NCBI RefSeq assembly: GCF_013032855.1
Contig: NZ_WQDA01000003.1
Span: forward strand, 124,001 to 188,000
Length of the DNA stretch: 64,000 bases
Source of the DNA: Ruegeria arenilitoris
Lineage (GTDB): Bacteria > Pseudomonadota > Alphaproteobacteria > Rhodobacterales > Rhodobacteraceae
Direction of reading: 5' to 3'
The notes below the pieces were generated by a model, which was not told where the DNA came from, did no database searches, and saw only the letters and a program-made list of their open reading frames with translations. Below, one piece after another: positions 8,804 to 17,532 of this stretch (position 1 is the stretch's first letter; each line of letters opens with the position of its first letter). The position numbers were made by a program, and so were the translations under genes.

Positions 8804-9653
8804 TCGCGCCGCGGAACTGAACAACGGTGGATGCCAGATTGTGTCCAGCCATCAGGGCCTCGGCCTGTGATTTCCCAGTCAGCAACGCCGCGAGGTACCC
8901 ACCGTTGAAACTGTCGCCTGCCGCGGTCGTATCCAGCACGTTTTTGGCAGGCTCATAGGTTTGGTCAATGCTCTGACCAATGGACAGGGGGCCATTCTCT
9001 CCGCGCTTCAACGCCCCGGTTCCGTGATGACCCGCAAAGCGCGCCGCCACCTGTTCGGCGCTTTCCCCGAACAGTGCCATCTCGTCGTCGATGGATGGCA
9101 GGGCGATGTCCGCACGCCGCCAAAGCCGTTGGTTGATCTGCCGGGCGTGTTCAACGCTATCCCAAAGACGTGGACGAAAGTTGCTGTCATAGACCAACCG
9201 GACTGAAGCGCCGTCGAGCCAGTCCAGAAGCGCAAGCCTTACCGAATGCGGAAGAATGGCCACGGAAATCCCCGACAAGTACAGCACGTCATAGCCGTTC
9301 AACGAGCTAAAGTCGTGATTGGCAAAAAGCTGACGGGCGGCCGCTTCGCTGCGCCAATAGGTAAAGCTGCGTTCACCGTCCGCAGAGGTCGTGATCGCGT
9401 ACAGGCCCGGAGAGGCGTTCGGAATGATGTGGATGCCGGATGTCCCGATACCATGGCTGGCGATGAAGTCCGCTATGCGCCCCGAGAACGGGTCGTCACC
9501 CAAACATGTCACATACTCCACCTGCAGATCAGGCGCTGCGCGGTGCATGTAGATGGCCGTGTTCAACGTATCCCCCGCGACACCCACCTTCGCGCCGGTT
9601 TCCAGCATGGACAATTCAATCATTGCTTCGCCGATGCAGGCAATTCGCGTCAT
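8790..9653 (-). CDS. kdgK: 2-dehydro-3-deoxygluconokinase (KDG kinase)
   Basis: KdgK (EC 2.7.1.45) phosphorylates 2-keto-3-deoxygluconate to KDPG, the point where the mannonate and altronate branches meet. It is a 287-aa PfkB/ribokinase fold protein: IGEAMIELS at the N-terminus, GGDTLNT-like GVAGDTLNTAIY, YYW-like FTYWRSEAAARQL, and the C-terminal PfkB signature DTTAAGDSFNGG with the catalytic Asp. The terminal TVVQFRGAIIPG is characteristic of KdgK. The start overlaps the EamA permease stop by ATGA, so it is the last gene of the minus-strand operon. KDPG aldolase (eda), which would be needed next, is not in this window. Confidence 0.95.
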   Translation of the reverse strand: MTRIACIGEAMIELSMLETGAKVGVAGDTLNTAIYMHRAAPDLQVEYVTCLGDDPFSGRIADFIASHGIGTSGIHIIPNASPGLYAITTSADGERSFTYWRSEAAARQLFANHDFSSLNGYDVLYLSGISVAILPHSVRLALLDWLDGASVRLVYDSNFRPRLWDSVEHARQINQRLWRRADIALPSIDDEMALFGESAEQVAARFAGHHGTGALKRGENGPLSIGQSIDQTYEPAKNVLDTTAAGDSFNGGYLAALLTGKSQAEALMAGHNLASTVVQFRGAIIPG

Positions 9654-10531
9654 TTCTTTTCTCTTTTCCAGATGATGAGACCGGCAGCCATGATCAGCGC
9701 AGCCCCTGCCAACGTGAATGCGTCCGGTACCGTGTCAAAGAACAGATAACCCCAGATCGCAACATAGATCAGGAACGAATAGGTAAATGGCATCAGCTGG
9801 TTCGCCGTTCCGAACCGATGCGCGTTCGTCAGCAGTTGATGCCCGCACCACCCAAAGACGCCAAGACTGATCAGGACGATCATGCTCCACGTGTTTTCCG
9901 GTTGGATCCAAAACCAGATGGCGAACGGCAGCAGGACCACCGTACCGGCAAGCCCGAGGTAGAATTGCATGGTGTCCACGGCAACAACCCCCGACAGCCT
10001 GCGCGTCATGATCGAGTACAAGGCCAACGCGGTGGCATTGTAGACGATCAGCAGCATGGTCGGATGAAAGGCCGAACCAAACGGCCGCACGACAACCAAC
10101 ACCCCCAGAAAACCGAGGATGATGGCCGCCCAACGCCATGGGCCCACGCTTTCTTTCAACACAAAGACGGACAGAAAGCACACAATGACCGGGCTGGAAA
10201 ACATGATTGCCGACACGACGGTCAGGGGCAAAAACCGCAGGGCATAAAAATTGAAAACGGTTGCTGAGATCAGCAGTAAGGCCCGGCTAATGACCTGCCA
10301 TGGATGGTCGGTCTTGAACCGGCTGGCCTCAATCCCGCCCTTGGCGATCACGCCCACAGAGATCACGAAGTGCCCTGCATAACGCATGAAAGCCAACTGA
10401 AATGCCGGCACGCCGGCCAACGCCAACCATTTGGCCCCAAGGTCCACCAGCGAAAAGAACAGCCACGCCGTCAGCATCAGCACGATGCCAAGGCGCGGCA
10501 GGTCCGCGTTGGGGTTGGCGGTGACGGCCAT
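9650..10531 (-). CDS. EamA/DMT-superfamily membrane transporter
   Basis: This is a 293-aa integral membrane protein with two EamA repeats and about ten hydrophobic helices, beginning near MLTAWLFFSLVDLGAKWLAL and ending in a basic tail (IIWKREKK). The family includes small-molecule exporters and a few importers, and substrates are rarely predictable. It is tightly packed, 3 nt after a beta-hydroxyacid dehydrogenase and overlapping kdgK by ATGA, so it is part of the uronate operon. It could release an intermediate that would otherwise accumulate, or act as a second uptake system; the sequence does not decide between these. Confidence 0.85.
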   Translation of the reverse strand: MAVTANPNADLPRLGIVLMLTAWLFFSLVDLGAKWLALAGVPAFQLAFMRYAGHFVISVGVIAKGGIEASRFKTDHPWQVISRALLLISATVFNFYALRFLPLTVVSAIMFSSPVIVCFLSVFVLKESVGPWRWAAIILGFLGVLVVVRPFGSAFHPTMLLIVYNATALALYSIMTRRLSGVVAVDTMQFYLGLAGTVVLLPFAIWFWIQPENTWSMIVLISLGVFGWCGHQLLTNAHRFGTANQLMPFTYSFLIYVAIWGYLFFDTVPDAFTLAGAALIMAAGLIIWKREKK

Positions 10532-10534
10532 AGA

Positions 10535-11422
10535 TCAGGTGTTGAAACGTTTGACGTAGTAGTCAACCATCTGGCTGACCATGTCATCCGCCTGACCGTG
10601 GTCGCGCGCGTCGTTCAGCGCGGAAAGTGCGCCCTGTGACATCACGCTGGTAACGCCGGCCTCGCGCGCCATTCGATCATAATACCCAAGGTCTTTTGCG
10701 GCGTTCTTGATGGCAAAGGCCAGCTGGTTTGGATCATTCTCGACACCGTAGGCTTTGACGAAATCCATCATTCCGGAATGCAGCGGCCCTGCGGCCATCA
10801 CCTCGTACAGCTGCTTGCGGTCAACGCCGGTGATGTCGGCCATGGCAAAGGCCTCGGCCATCGCGTTCGCAACGGTCATTCCGAAGAAGTTGTTGATCAG
10901 CTTGATCGTATGTCCCGATCCGACAGGACCCAGGTAGAAGACGTTTTCGCCCAGATCCTTCAGTGTCGGCTCGGCCTTGTCGAAGGCAGCCTTGTCGCCG
11001 GACGTCATGATGTTCAGCTTGCCTTCCAGCGCATGCGACGGTGTCCGGCCAAGTGGCGCGTCAAGGTAGCTTCCGCCGGCTGCGGCAACCTCCTCGGCAA
11101 GGGCGCGTGTACTGCCCGGAAGCGAAGTGCCAAAGTCGATGGCGATCGCCCCGGGCTTCAGTCCCGCGATCACTCCATCAGCACCGCGCATACGGCCCTC
11201 GACCTGCTCAGACGTTCCCATGCACAGCATCACGATGTCGCTGGCCTGAGCCAACTCCCGCGCGTTTTGCGCCTCGCGGGCGCCCCGGTCAATCGCGGCA
11301 TCCAGATGTGTGCGGTCGCGGTTTCCCAACACCGTGACCGAGTATCCCTGGTCCAACAGCCGGCTCACCATGGCTCCGCCCATGAGTCCAAGGCCGATAA
11401 ACCCAATTGATGGTTTGCTCAT
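10535..11422 (-). CDS. NAD(P)-dependent beta-hydroxyacid dehydrogenase
   Basis: This 295-aa protein belongs to the 3-hydroxyisobutyrate / tartronate semialdehyde reductase family. IGFIGLGLMGGAM at the N-terminus is the Rossmann motif, and DAPLGRTPSHALEGKL near residue 118 is the substrate-binding block, with RTP where other members have VSGG. KLINNFFG near residue 170 contains the catalytic Lys. GGAAAGGG precedes the ATG. The changed substrate block suggests a substrate different from that of the homologue at 784-1674. It begins a run (this gene, EamA, kdgK) 140 nt downstream of a Gfo/Idh/MocA gene. Confidence 0.86.
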   Translation of the reverse strand: MSKPSIGFIGLGLMGGAMVSRLLDQGYSVTVLGNRDRTHLDAAIDRGAREAQNARELAQASDIVMLCMGTSEQVEGRMRGADGVIAGLKPGAIAIDFGTSLPGSTRALAEEVAAAGGSYLDAPLGRTPSHALEGKLNIMTSGDKAAFDKAEPTLKDLGENVFYLGPVGSGHTIKLINNFFGMTVANAMAEAFAMADITGVDRKQLYEVMAAGPLHSGMMDFVKAYGVENDPNQLAFAIKNAAKDLGYYDRMAREAGVTSVMSQGALSALNDARDHGQADDMVSQMVDYYVKRFNT

Positions 11423-11562
11423 TGGTTTCCCTTTCCGTGAATAAGTCTGGTTATCATTCTTGTGTCTGTCGCGGGCGGATTTGCAGTCTGATTGCTCATA
11501 TTGCCCGGGGAATAGTCATTGGTCTTTTGAATGGTCCGAAATTTTGCTCTGCCGCGTCTCAG

Positions 11563-12567
11563 TCAGGCCGGCGCCCGCGCTCGAGCGGTTCGCGCCTTCA
11601 GCTCCTGTTCGATGCGTGATGTGACTTCGAGCGTCCGGGCTGCATCCCGGACGTCGATCAAAGGTGGGGCGCCATCGATCACGTCAAGGAAGTGATCCAG
11701 TTGCGCCTCCAGCGGTGTGCGTGTCTGGTCCGGCCTTGGAAGTTGGTCTTTTTGGGCCGCAGTGCCCCAATCCTGTCCGCGCCACAGGGTCATGGATGGA
11801 AAACTGAAGGCGCCCCTGGTTCCCGTGATCCACATCATGTCCTGGCGGGTCGTGCCGATGTTCGGATTTTCGCCGGTTCCGGCTTCAAACCCCCAAGGGC
11901 TGGGCGCGGTGTCGGCAAAGCTGATGGTACCCGTCGCGCCGTTTTCGAATGCGATCGCGACAGCGCCGCTTTCGATCCGATCCGATCCGCGGATCGACGC
12001 GCCGGGCAGGGCGACGACATCCGAGATTTCTCCGATCACAAAGCGCAGGACATCGATATCGTGCACCAGATTGATCATCACCGGGCTGCCATCGGAAGTC
12101 CGCCAGTTCTGTTCAAAATAGCTGTCGGGTTTACGCATGGCCCACAGCAACGAGACGTTGATGACTTGTCCGATCGTACCTTGCGCGATCACCTCCTTCA
12201 GGTGCTGCAAGGTTGTGTGGTACCGCCTATGGTGGCCGACCAGGCTGCGGACATTGGCCTCGCTAACGGCCGTCTTAAGGCGCAGGGCATCATCGACCGA
12301 CGCGGCAACCGGCTTTTCGATCAGCATATTCCAACCGCGGGATGCGGCCAGAATGCCATGTTCGGCATGCAGGCGGGTCGGCGTCGCGATGATGACACCA
12401 TCCACTGTGTCCTGCACCTCGTCCATACTGGCAAAACGCGGCGCGTCGATCTGGATTGAGCCATCCGGATCGGCCAACCCGACCAACGTGCAGCCGGGAT
12501 GCTCAATGACGGCGCGGACGTGGCGGATACCGATCAATCCGCCGCCGGCTACGAGGATCTGTTTCAC
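11563..12567 (-). CDS. Gfo/Idh/MocA family oxidoreductase
   Basis: This is a 334-aa sugar-type oxidoreductase. MKQILVAGGGLIGIRH is the nucleotide-binding loop, LIEKPVAAS near residue 92 is the EKP motif, and NLVHDIDVLRFVIGEI carries the catalytic-domain Asp and His. It is the fourth family member in the island and overlaps uxaA by ATGA, so it is cotranscribed with the altronate branch. The EKP and DID pattern resembles the inositol/scyllo-inositol dehydrogenase-like branch, but this does not fix the substrate. Confidence 0.87.
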   Translation of the reverse strand: MKQILVAGGGLIGIRHVRAVIEHPGCTLVGLADPDGSIQIDAPRFASMDEVQDTVDGVIIATPTRLHAEHGILAASRGWNMLIEKPVAASVDDALRLKTAVSEANVRSLVGHHRRYHTTLQHLKEVIAQGTIGQVINVSLLWAMRKPDSYFEQNWRTSDGSPVMINLVHDIDVLRFVIGEISDVVALPGASIRGSDRIESGAVAIAFENGATGTISFADTAPSPWGFEAGTGENPNIGTTRQDMMWITGTRGAFSFPSMTLWRGQDWGTAAQKDQLPRPDQTRTPLEAQLDHFLDVIDGAPPLIDVRDAARTLEVTSRIEQELKARTARARAPA

Positions 12568-14066
12568 ATCACCGCTCCGATTTGCCAGGGAACGAATTCG
12601 TAATCACCCAAGCCCTGTGCCTCGGACTTGGTTCGCGCGCCGGAGGCGACTTGGAGCAGCCGTCGGTATATCTCCTGTCCTTTTTCTTCGACGCTGACGC
12701 CTTTGGTCAGAATGTCGCCCGCGTCCACGTCCATGTCTTCGGGCATACGCGCCGCCAATTCGGAATTGGTGGCGATTTTCAGTGTTGGTGCCGGTTTGGA
12801 CCCAAAGGCCGACCCGCGCCCCGTGGTAAAACACACAAGGTTGCACCCGGCCGCGATCTGGCCGGTCACCGAGGCCGGGTCGTATCCGGGGCTGTCCATG
12901 AAGGTGAAGCCTTTGGCGGTGATGGGTTCGGCGTATTTGAATACACCGGTCAAAGGGGTGGTTCCGCCCTTCGCCGCAGCCCCCAGCGATTTCTCGAGGA
13001 TGGTCGTCAGACCCCCTTGCTTGTTGCCGGGGCTTGGGTTGTTGTCCATCGAACCGTGATTGCGGGCGGTGTAGTCCTGCCACCAATCGATCAGTCCGAT
13101 CAGTTTTTCCCCAGTTGCGCGGTCAAGGGCACGGCGGGTCAAAAGATGTTCGGATCCGTAGATTTCGGGCGTCTCCGCGAGGACACCCGTGCCATCTTGA
13201 GCGACCAACAGGTCGCAGGCATGTCCGAGCGCCGGGTTCGCCGTCACACCGGACCAAGCGTCCGATCCACCACATTGCAGCGCAACCATCAGTTCAGACG
13301 CCGGGGCTTCTCTGCGCTTTGCCTCATTGGCAATGGGCAGCATCTGGTTGATCTTGCTGATGCCCATTTCCACGGTCCGACGCAACCCGGCAACGTTTTG
13401 GATGTTCATCGTCTGGAAGGTTGGACTCTGCTTCAACCCATATGCGTCCAGCAGCCAGTCGATCTGGTTCATTTCGCAGCCCAGACCGACCATCAGAACG
13501 GCAGCGTGGTTGGGATGTTTTGCAAACCCCCACATGACCCGTTGAAGAGCTTCGAAACCGTCGCCGGAATCTGCCATTCCGCAGCCCGTTCCGTGGACAA
13601 AGGCCACCACTCCGTCGACATTCGGATACGCGGCAAGCTTGTCCGGCGTGAAGTGGTTAGCGATCATTCGGGCCGCCGTAGCAGAACAGTTCACGGTGGT
13701 CAGAACCGCAATGTAATTGCGCGTGCCGACCCGACCGCTGTCCCGATGGTAGCCCATGAACGTATCGACCGAGGTGGCGGGTCTCATAGGCCTGTGATCC
13801 GTCGCAAACTCATAGTCCACGCTGGTGTTTCGGAACTCGACATTATGGGTGTGTACATGATCGCCGGGGTGGATCGGTTGGGTGGCGTAACCAATGATCT
13901 GGGCGTATTTTCTGACCGGATCGCCGGGTGCAAGGGTCGCCGTGGCGACCTTGTGGCCCGATGGGATGCGCGCATTGGTCGTGACGCCTTCAACCACGCT
14001 GCCGGCCTCCAGCAGCCGAGTTGCAACCACCACACTATCCGTTCGATCTAAACGTACAAAAGTCAT
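12564..14066 (-). CDS. uxaA: Altronate dehydratase
   Basis: UxaA (EC 4.2.1.7) dehydrates D-altronate to 2-keto-3-deoxygluconate, the galacturonate branch. At 500 aa it is a full-length fusion of the N-terminal SAF domain (about residues 1-95, with GDHVHTHNVEF) and the large C-terminal domain. Conserved pieces are GYHRDSGRVGTRNY, VVAFVHGTGCGM, ALQCGGSDAWSGVTANPALG, GNKQGGLTTILEKSLGA and VCFTTGRGSAFG, with Cys residues in GTGCG, LQCGG and NLVCF. The ATG at 14066 follows a GGAAAGC-type ribosome binding site. Its last codons overlap the downstream oxidoreductase. It may accept other sugar acids of the same dehydratase family, such as galactarate, but sequence length and motifs fit altronate best. 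Confidence 0.94.
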   Translation of the reverse strand: MTFVRLDRTDSVVVATRLLEAGSVVEGVTTNARIPSGHKVATATLAPGDPVRKYAQIIGYATQPIHPGDHVHTHNVEFRNTSVDYEFATDHRPMRPATSVDTFMGYHRDSGRVGTRNYIAVLTTVNCSATAARMIANHFTPDKLAAYPNVDGVVAFVHGTGCGMADSGDGFEALQRVMWGFAKHPNHAAVLMVGLGCEMNQIDWLLDAYGLKQSPTFQTMNIQNVAGLRRTVEMGISKINQMLPIANEAKRREAPASELMVALQCGGSDAWSGVTANPALGHACDLLVAQDGTGVLAETPEIYGSEHLLTRRALDRATGEKLIGLIDWWQDYTARNHGSMDNNPSPGNKQGGLTTILEKSLGAAAKGGTTPLTGVFKYAEPITAKGFTFMDSPGYDPASVTGQIAAGCNLVCFTTGRGSAFGSKPAPTLKIATNSELAARMPEDMDVDAGDILTKGVSVEEKGQEIYRRLLQVASGARTKSEAQGLGDYEFVPWQIGAVM

Positions 14067-14090
14067 AATCAGCTTTCCTGGCGGCTGCAG

Positions 14091-15041
14091 CTAGGCGCAG
14101 AACGGCGAGTCCGATGTCCACCGGTGAATATCTATATGCGGCTGTCCGGACAGCCTTGCTCGCGCCGCCTCCCAATTGGATTTGCAGACACGCCAATCCC
14201 GCAGCTCGGTTTCGGGGCGCGATCTGGATCTTGCGATGAAGCTGGGGAAATGGTCTCGACCGGTGGGTTGGCCTGCCGCACTGAAGCGGATGTCGAACGA
14301 CCAGCGGAACCGGTCCGTTTCGTTGACCAGCGACGCATGTGGCGTCAGCGGGTGAAACAGGATGACCCCGCCCGCCTTGACGGGCAAGGGCACGGCTCGG
14401 TCTTCGTCAATGAATCCGTCGGCAATGCCTGTCTGCGTCCGCGCGCAATGCGGCAGGATGGATTGGCCCTTTGCCTTAGGCAGCACTTGCAGGCAGCCGT
14501 TTTCGACCGTTGCATCGTTGACGGCAATCCAGACCGTGACCATGTCGGTCTGGTCCGCATCCTCCAACGCAACTGCCCGGTCCTGATGCCAGTCCGTTGC
14601 GGTTATATGCGCCCGCACCTCGTCCTTGGACAGCTTGAGGGCAGGGGGCTTCAGCCGAACGTGCTGGATCGGATTGCTGACCAACTCTGGCCCGATCAAC
14701 TGCTCGACGATGTCAAGCATGGGCTGGGCCGTCAGCAAGTCGAACACTGCGGGTCCTATATGGAACGGTGTGTCAGCCATGATCCGGTCGCCGGGCAATG
14801 AGATGTCCAGCGGCTGGAAATAGTCGCAACCGGCCTGATAAGCGGACAGAAGTTTGTCCCAGAATGACATCCCGGATGGTTCGTCCTTGACCAGCCCTTT
14901 TTCGTACCAACCGTCAAAGAGCCGGTTCAGGACATCCGAGTATTCGGCTTGCACCCGATCAAGGACGTCACCGGGAATTACATCCTCGACCACGAGGTAT
15001 CCGTCCGTCTGGAACTTGCCAATCTGATCTTGTGTCAGCAT
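14091..15041 (-). CDS. Phytanoyl-CoA dioxygenase (PhyH) family Fe(II)/2-oxoglutarate oxygenase
   Basis: This is a 316-aa protein with the double-stranded beta-helix features of PhyH enzymes. H152-Q-D154 (in TDWHQDRAV) and H235 (in PLTPHAS) form the 2-His-1-carboxylate iron site. R245 or R247 in DRFRWSFDIRF is placed to hold 2-oxoglutarate. Such enzymes hydroxylate small molecules or remove methyl groups oxidatively. It starts 10 nt after dctM and lies 24 nt before uxaA, inside a uronate operon, where a dioxygenase is not part of any standard pathway. A role in stripping an O-methyl or similar substituent from the imported acid is an inference only. Confidence 0.85.
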   Translation of the reverse strand: MLTQDQIGKFQTDGYLVVEDVIPGDVLDRVQAEYSDVLNRLFDGWYEKGLVKDEPSGMSFWDKLLSAYQAGCDYFQPLDISLPGDRIMADTPFHIGPAVFDLLTAQPMLDIVEQLIGPELVSNPIQHVRLKPPALKLSKDEVRAHITATDWHQDRAVALEDADQTDMVTVWIAVNDATVENGCLQVLPKAKGQSILPHCARTQTGIADGFIDEDRAVPLPVKAGGVILFHPLTPHASLVNETDRFRWSFDIRFSAAGQPTGRDHFPSFIARSRSRPETELRDWRVCKSNWEAARARLSGQPHIDIHRWTSDSPFCA

Positions 15042-15051
15042 GGGTGCAACC

Positions 15052-16674
15052 TCACAAAAGCAGCGCGATGATGCCCGGCCAGATCAGAAGAACGGAAAGC
15101 GCCAGCAGCTGGATCCCGATGAATGGCAGGAAGCCGCGGAAGATATCCGTCAGGCTGATATGCGGCGGGGCCACCGATTTCAGGTAGAACGCCGCCGGGC
15201 CGAACGGGGGCGACAGGAAGCTGACCTGCATGTTCATACAGAACACGACGCCGAACCAGATCGCGACATGGCTGGGCTGCAACTGGCCGATGAGTCCGAT
15301 TTCCTCGATGGGAAGGCGCAGAACGATCGGCAGAAAGACCGGAATGATCAAAAGCACGATGCCGACCCAATCCATAAACGCGCCCATGAACAGCAGGATC
15401 AGCATCATAACCAGAATGACCAGCATCGTCGGCAGGTCCTGCCCAACGATCAGATCGGCCACGTATTGGGGCCCGCCGGCAATGGTGTAGGCACCCGCCA
15501 GCGCGGCGGCGCCGATGGTGACCCAGATGATGGTGCCTGTGGATTTGAGCGTTCGCATCAAGCTGTCCCAAACCAGCTCGAACGATCCTTCGCCCCGCAG
15601 GATGGCGATGATCAGAACGGCGAAGGCGCCCATGCCTGCTGCCTCGGTGATGCCTGTGATCCCGCCATAGATCGAGCCGAGAACGACGCCGATGACGACC
15701 AGCGGCGCGACGAGGCCTTTGCCCATTTCCCACCCGATTTTGGCGCGCTCTCTGCCAAAGACGAAGAAGATCAGCAGAAGGGCGACGATCGTAATACCGG
15801 CAAACCAGGGCAGGTAGTCAGCTGTCCCCAATCGCGCGGGCTCGCCTTGGCTGGCAGCGTTCGAGCCGGAAAGCTCGAAAAACGCGGCCCGGATAAACAG
15901 AACGGTGGAAAATCCGGCGACGACGATGCTCATGAAGGCGGCAAACAGTTTGCGCTTTTCAGCCGGTTCGGGGTCGCTCGGGTCCGGTTCCGGAAGCGGC
16001 GCGTGGTGAGGATTCAGCCGCGTGCGAATGATGATGTACAGGATGATCATCGAGGCCAGCATGAAGCCGGGAATGAAAGACGCCGTGAACAGCGACTTGA
16101 TCGAGGTTTCGGTGATCAGCCCATAGATGATCAGAACGATCGAGGGCGGGATCATGGTCCCCAGCGACCCCGAGGCGCAGATGACGCCGATGGCGAGGTT
16201 CTGATCGTAGCCGAGGCGCAGCATCTGGGGCAGGGCGATCAGACCCAGCAGGACAACCTCACCACCGATGATGCCGGACATGGCTGCCATGATCACCGCC
16301 ATGATCGAGGTCACGATCGCAATGCCGCCGCGCGTTCTGGACAGCCAGACATTCAGCGACGAATACATGTCGCGCGCGATCCCGGATCGCTCCAGCAGCG
16401 ATGCCATGAAGATGAACAATGGCACGGATATGAGCACGTAGTCCGTTAAGAGCCCATATATCTTCTGCGCCAGAATATAGAGTGGCCCAGTCCCGGGGCG
16501 TCCGGTCAGAATGCCATCGCCGAATGAAAACGGGTTCAAAAGAAGTGTCGGCTCGAACTTCAGAACAAGAACCAGAACCGCAAGCGAGGCCGAGGCCAGA
16601 CCCAAGGGCATCCCGATCGCCAGAAGCACGATCAGGGCGACCATCAGGATGAGTGAGATCGTTCCAATATCCAT
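15052..16674 (-). CDS. dctM: TRAP transporter large permease (DctM type)
   Basis: The large membrane subunit of a tripartite ATP-independent periplasmic importer uses the sodium gradient to move an organic acid delivered by the binding protein. The 540-aa protein has more than a dozen hydrophobic stretches and family motifs such as ASGSLGTMIPPSIVLIIYG and the C-terminal half GAFMDWVGIVLLIIPVFLPI. It is longer than the common 425-aa form, with an extra membrane segment and a charged loop around residues 225-320. Its ATG overlaps the dctQ stop by one base (TGATG). With dctQ and dctP it makes a complete importer feeding the uronate pathway. Confidence 0.94.
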   Translation of the reverse strand: MDIGTISLILMVALIVLLAIGMPLGLASASLAVLVLVLKFEPTLLLNPFSFGDGILTGRPGTGPLYILAQKIYGLLTDYVLISVPLFIFMASLLERSGIARDMYSSLNVWLSRTRGGIAIVTSIMAVIMAAMSGIIGGEVVLLGLIALPQMLRLGYDQNLAIGVICASGSLGTMIPPSIVLIIYGLITETSIKSLFTASFIPGFMLASMIILYIIIRTRLNPHHAPLPEPDPSDPEPAEKRKLFAAFMSIVVAGFSTVLFIRAAFFELSGSNAASQGEPARLGTADYLPWFAGITIVALLLIFFVFGRERAKIGWEMGKGLVAPLVVIGVVLGSIYGGITGITEAAGMGAFAVLIIAILRGEGSFELVWDSLMRTLKSTGTIIWVTIGAAALAGAYTIAGGPQYVADLIVGQDLPTMLVILVMMLILLFMGAFMDWVGIVLLIIPVFLPIVLRLPIEEIGLIGQLQPSHVAIWFGVVFCMNMQVSFLSPPFGPAAFYLKSVAPPHISLTDIFRGFLPFIGIQLLALSVLLIWPGIIALLL

Positions 16675-17516
16675 CAGTCTTGTCCCACCGCTCGTTTGAT
16701 CATTTCAATTTCGTCTTCGTCCGGTTCATCCGTGTGGATTTCCGGTTCTTTGTTCCAATCCGCGATCAGGTTCAGAACGGCCTGCATGGCGACCAGGGTG
16801 ATCACGATCAGGACCATGGGCTGCAACGTCGCCGGGATCGGCGGGTTGAAGGCCGAGCCATAAAGCTCCCATTTGTAGAGTTTGTTGACGAAAACCTGCT
16901 GATAGCTGCCGTAGACCAGAAAGAACGCGAACATCACGATCAGGATGGTCGAGATCGTGTCGAACACCCGCTGCAACCAGCGAGGAACCGCATCATACAG
17001 CAGAAAGATCCGGATATGGCTGCGTTGCTGCATGGCATAGTAGCCGGACATCAGGAACACGAAGCTGGCGAACCACAGTGTCATCTCGTTGGCCCATTCG
17101 GTCGGCTTTTCGAGGATGTAGCGCATGAAGACTTCGTACAGCATCACCACCGTCATGATGGCGATCATCATCATCGTGACCCGGCCGATGAAAAGGGCGA
17201 AGCGGTCCATCGCAGTCGTGCCCTCGTATTCCATCGCGGCCGGCTGGACGGTCTTGGTTCCGATCACCGCAAGGATCGGCAGCAGTATCAGTGCGCCGAT
17301 ATCGACAATATCGACAAATCCGCCGAAAACCCCGGTCATTTCGGGCGTCACGTCGCTGCGCAGATAGATTTCCGTTACCTGGCTTTTCAGAGATTCGGAC
17401 GTGTAGGGCAGCCAGTCCAACAGGAAGGCCGGCAGATGCCAGACGAGCCAACTGGCCGTTGCGACGAACGCGAGCGGGATGAGCCACTCCAGTATTCCGC
17501 CTGAGTTTTTTTGCAT
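16674..17516 (-). CDS. dctQ: TRAP transporter small permease (DctQ type)
   Basis: This is the small membrane subunit of the TRAP importer, 280 aa and longer than the usual 160-200. An N-terminal hydrophobic helix (LEWLIPLAFVATASWLVWHL) is followed by a periplasmic-looking stretch and a second helix before the standard four-helix DctQ domain (about residues 120-255, including EVFMRYILEKPTEWANE, the family signature). The C-terminus is acidic (EPDEDEIEM). The frame is open 22 codons further upstream, but the ATG at 17516 is chosen because the protein proper starts there and it avoids overlap with the preceding gene. The long N-terminus matches the long dctM partner. Confidence 0.9.
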   Translation of the reverse strand: MQKNSGGILEWLIPLAFVATASWLVWHLPAFLLDWLPYTSESLKSQVTEIYLRSDVTPEMTGVFGGFVDIVDIGALILLPILAVIGTKTVQPAAMEYEGTTAMDRFALFIGRVTMMMIAIMTVVMLYEVFMRYILEKPTEWANEMTLWFASFVFLMSGYYAMQQRSHIRIFLLYDAVPRWLQRVFDTISTILIVMFAFFLVYGSYQQVFVNKLYKWELYGSAFNPPIPATLQPMVLIVITLVAMQAVLNLIADWNKEPEIHTDEPDEDEIEMIKRAVGQD

Positions 17517-17532
17517 CACGTAGCCCTCGTCC

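Noticed and set aside
15040..16449. Long open frame on the plus strand (469 codons) antisense to dctM
   Set aside because: Its translation is rich in His, Asp and Gln with no family motif and mirrors the hydrophobic codons of the real dctM gene on the other strand; typical of high-GC antisense frames.
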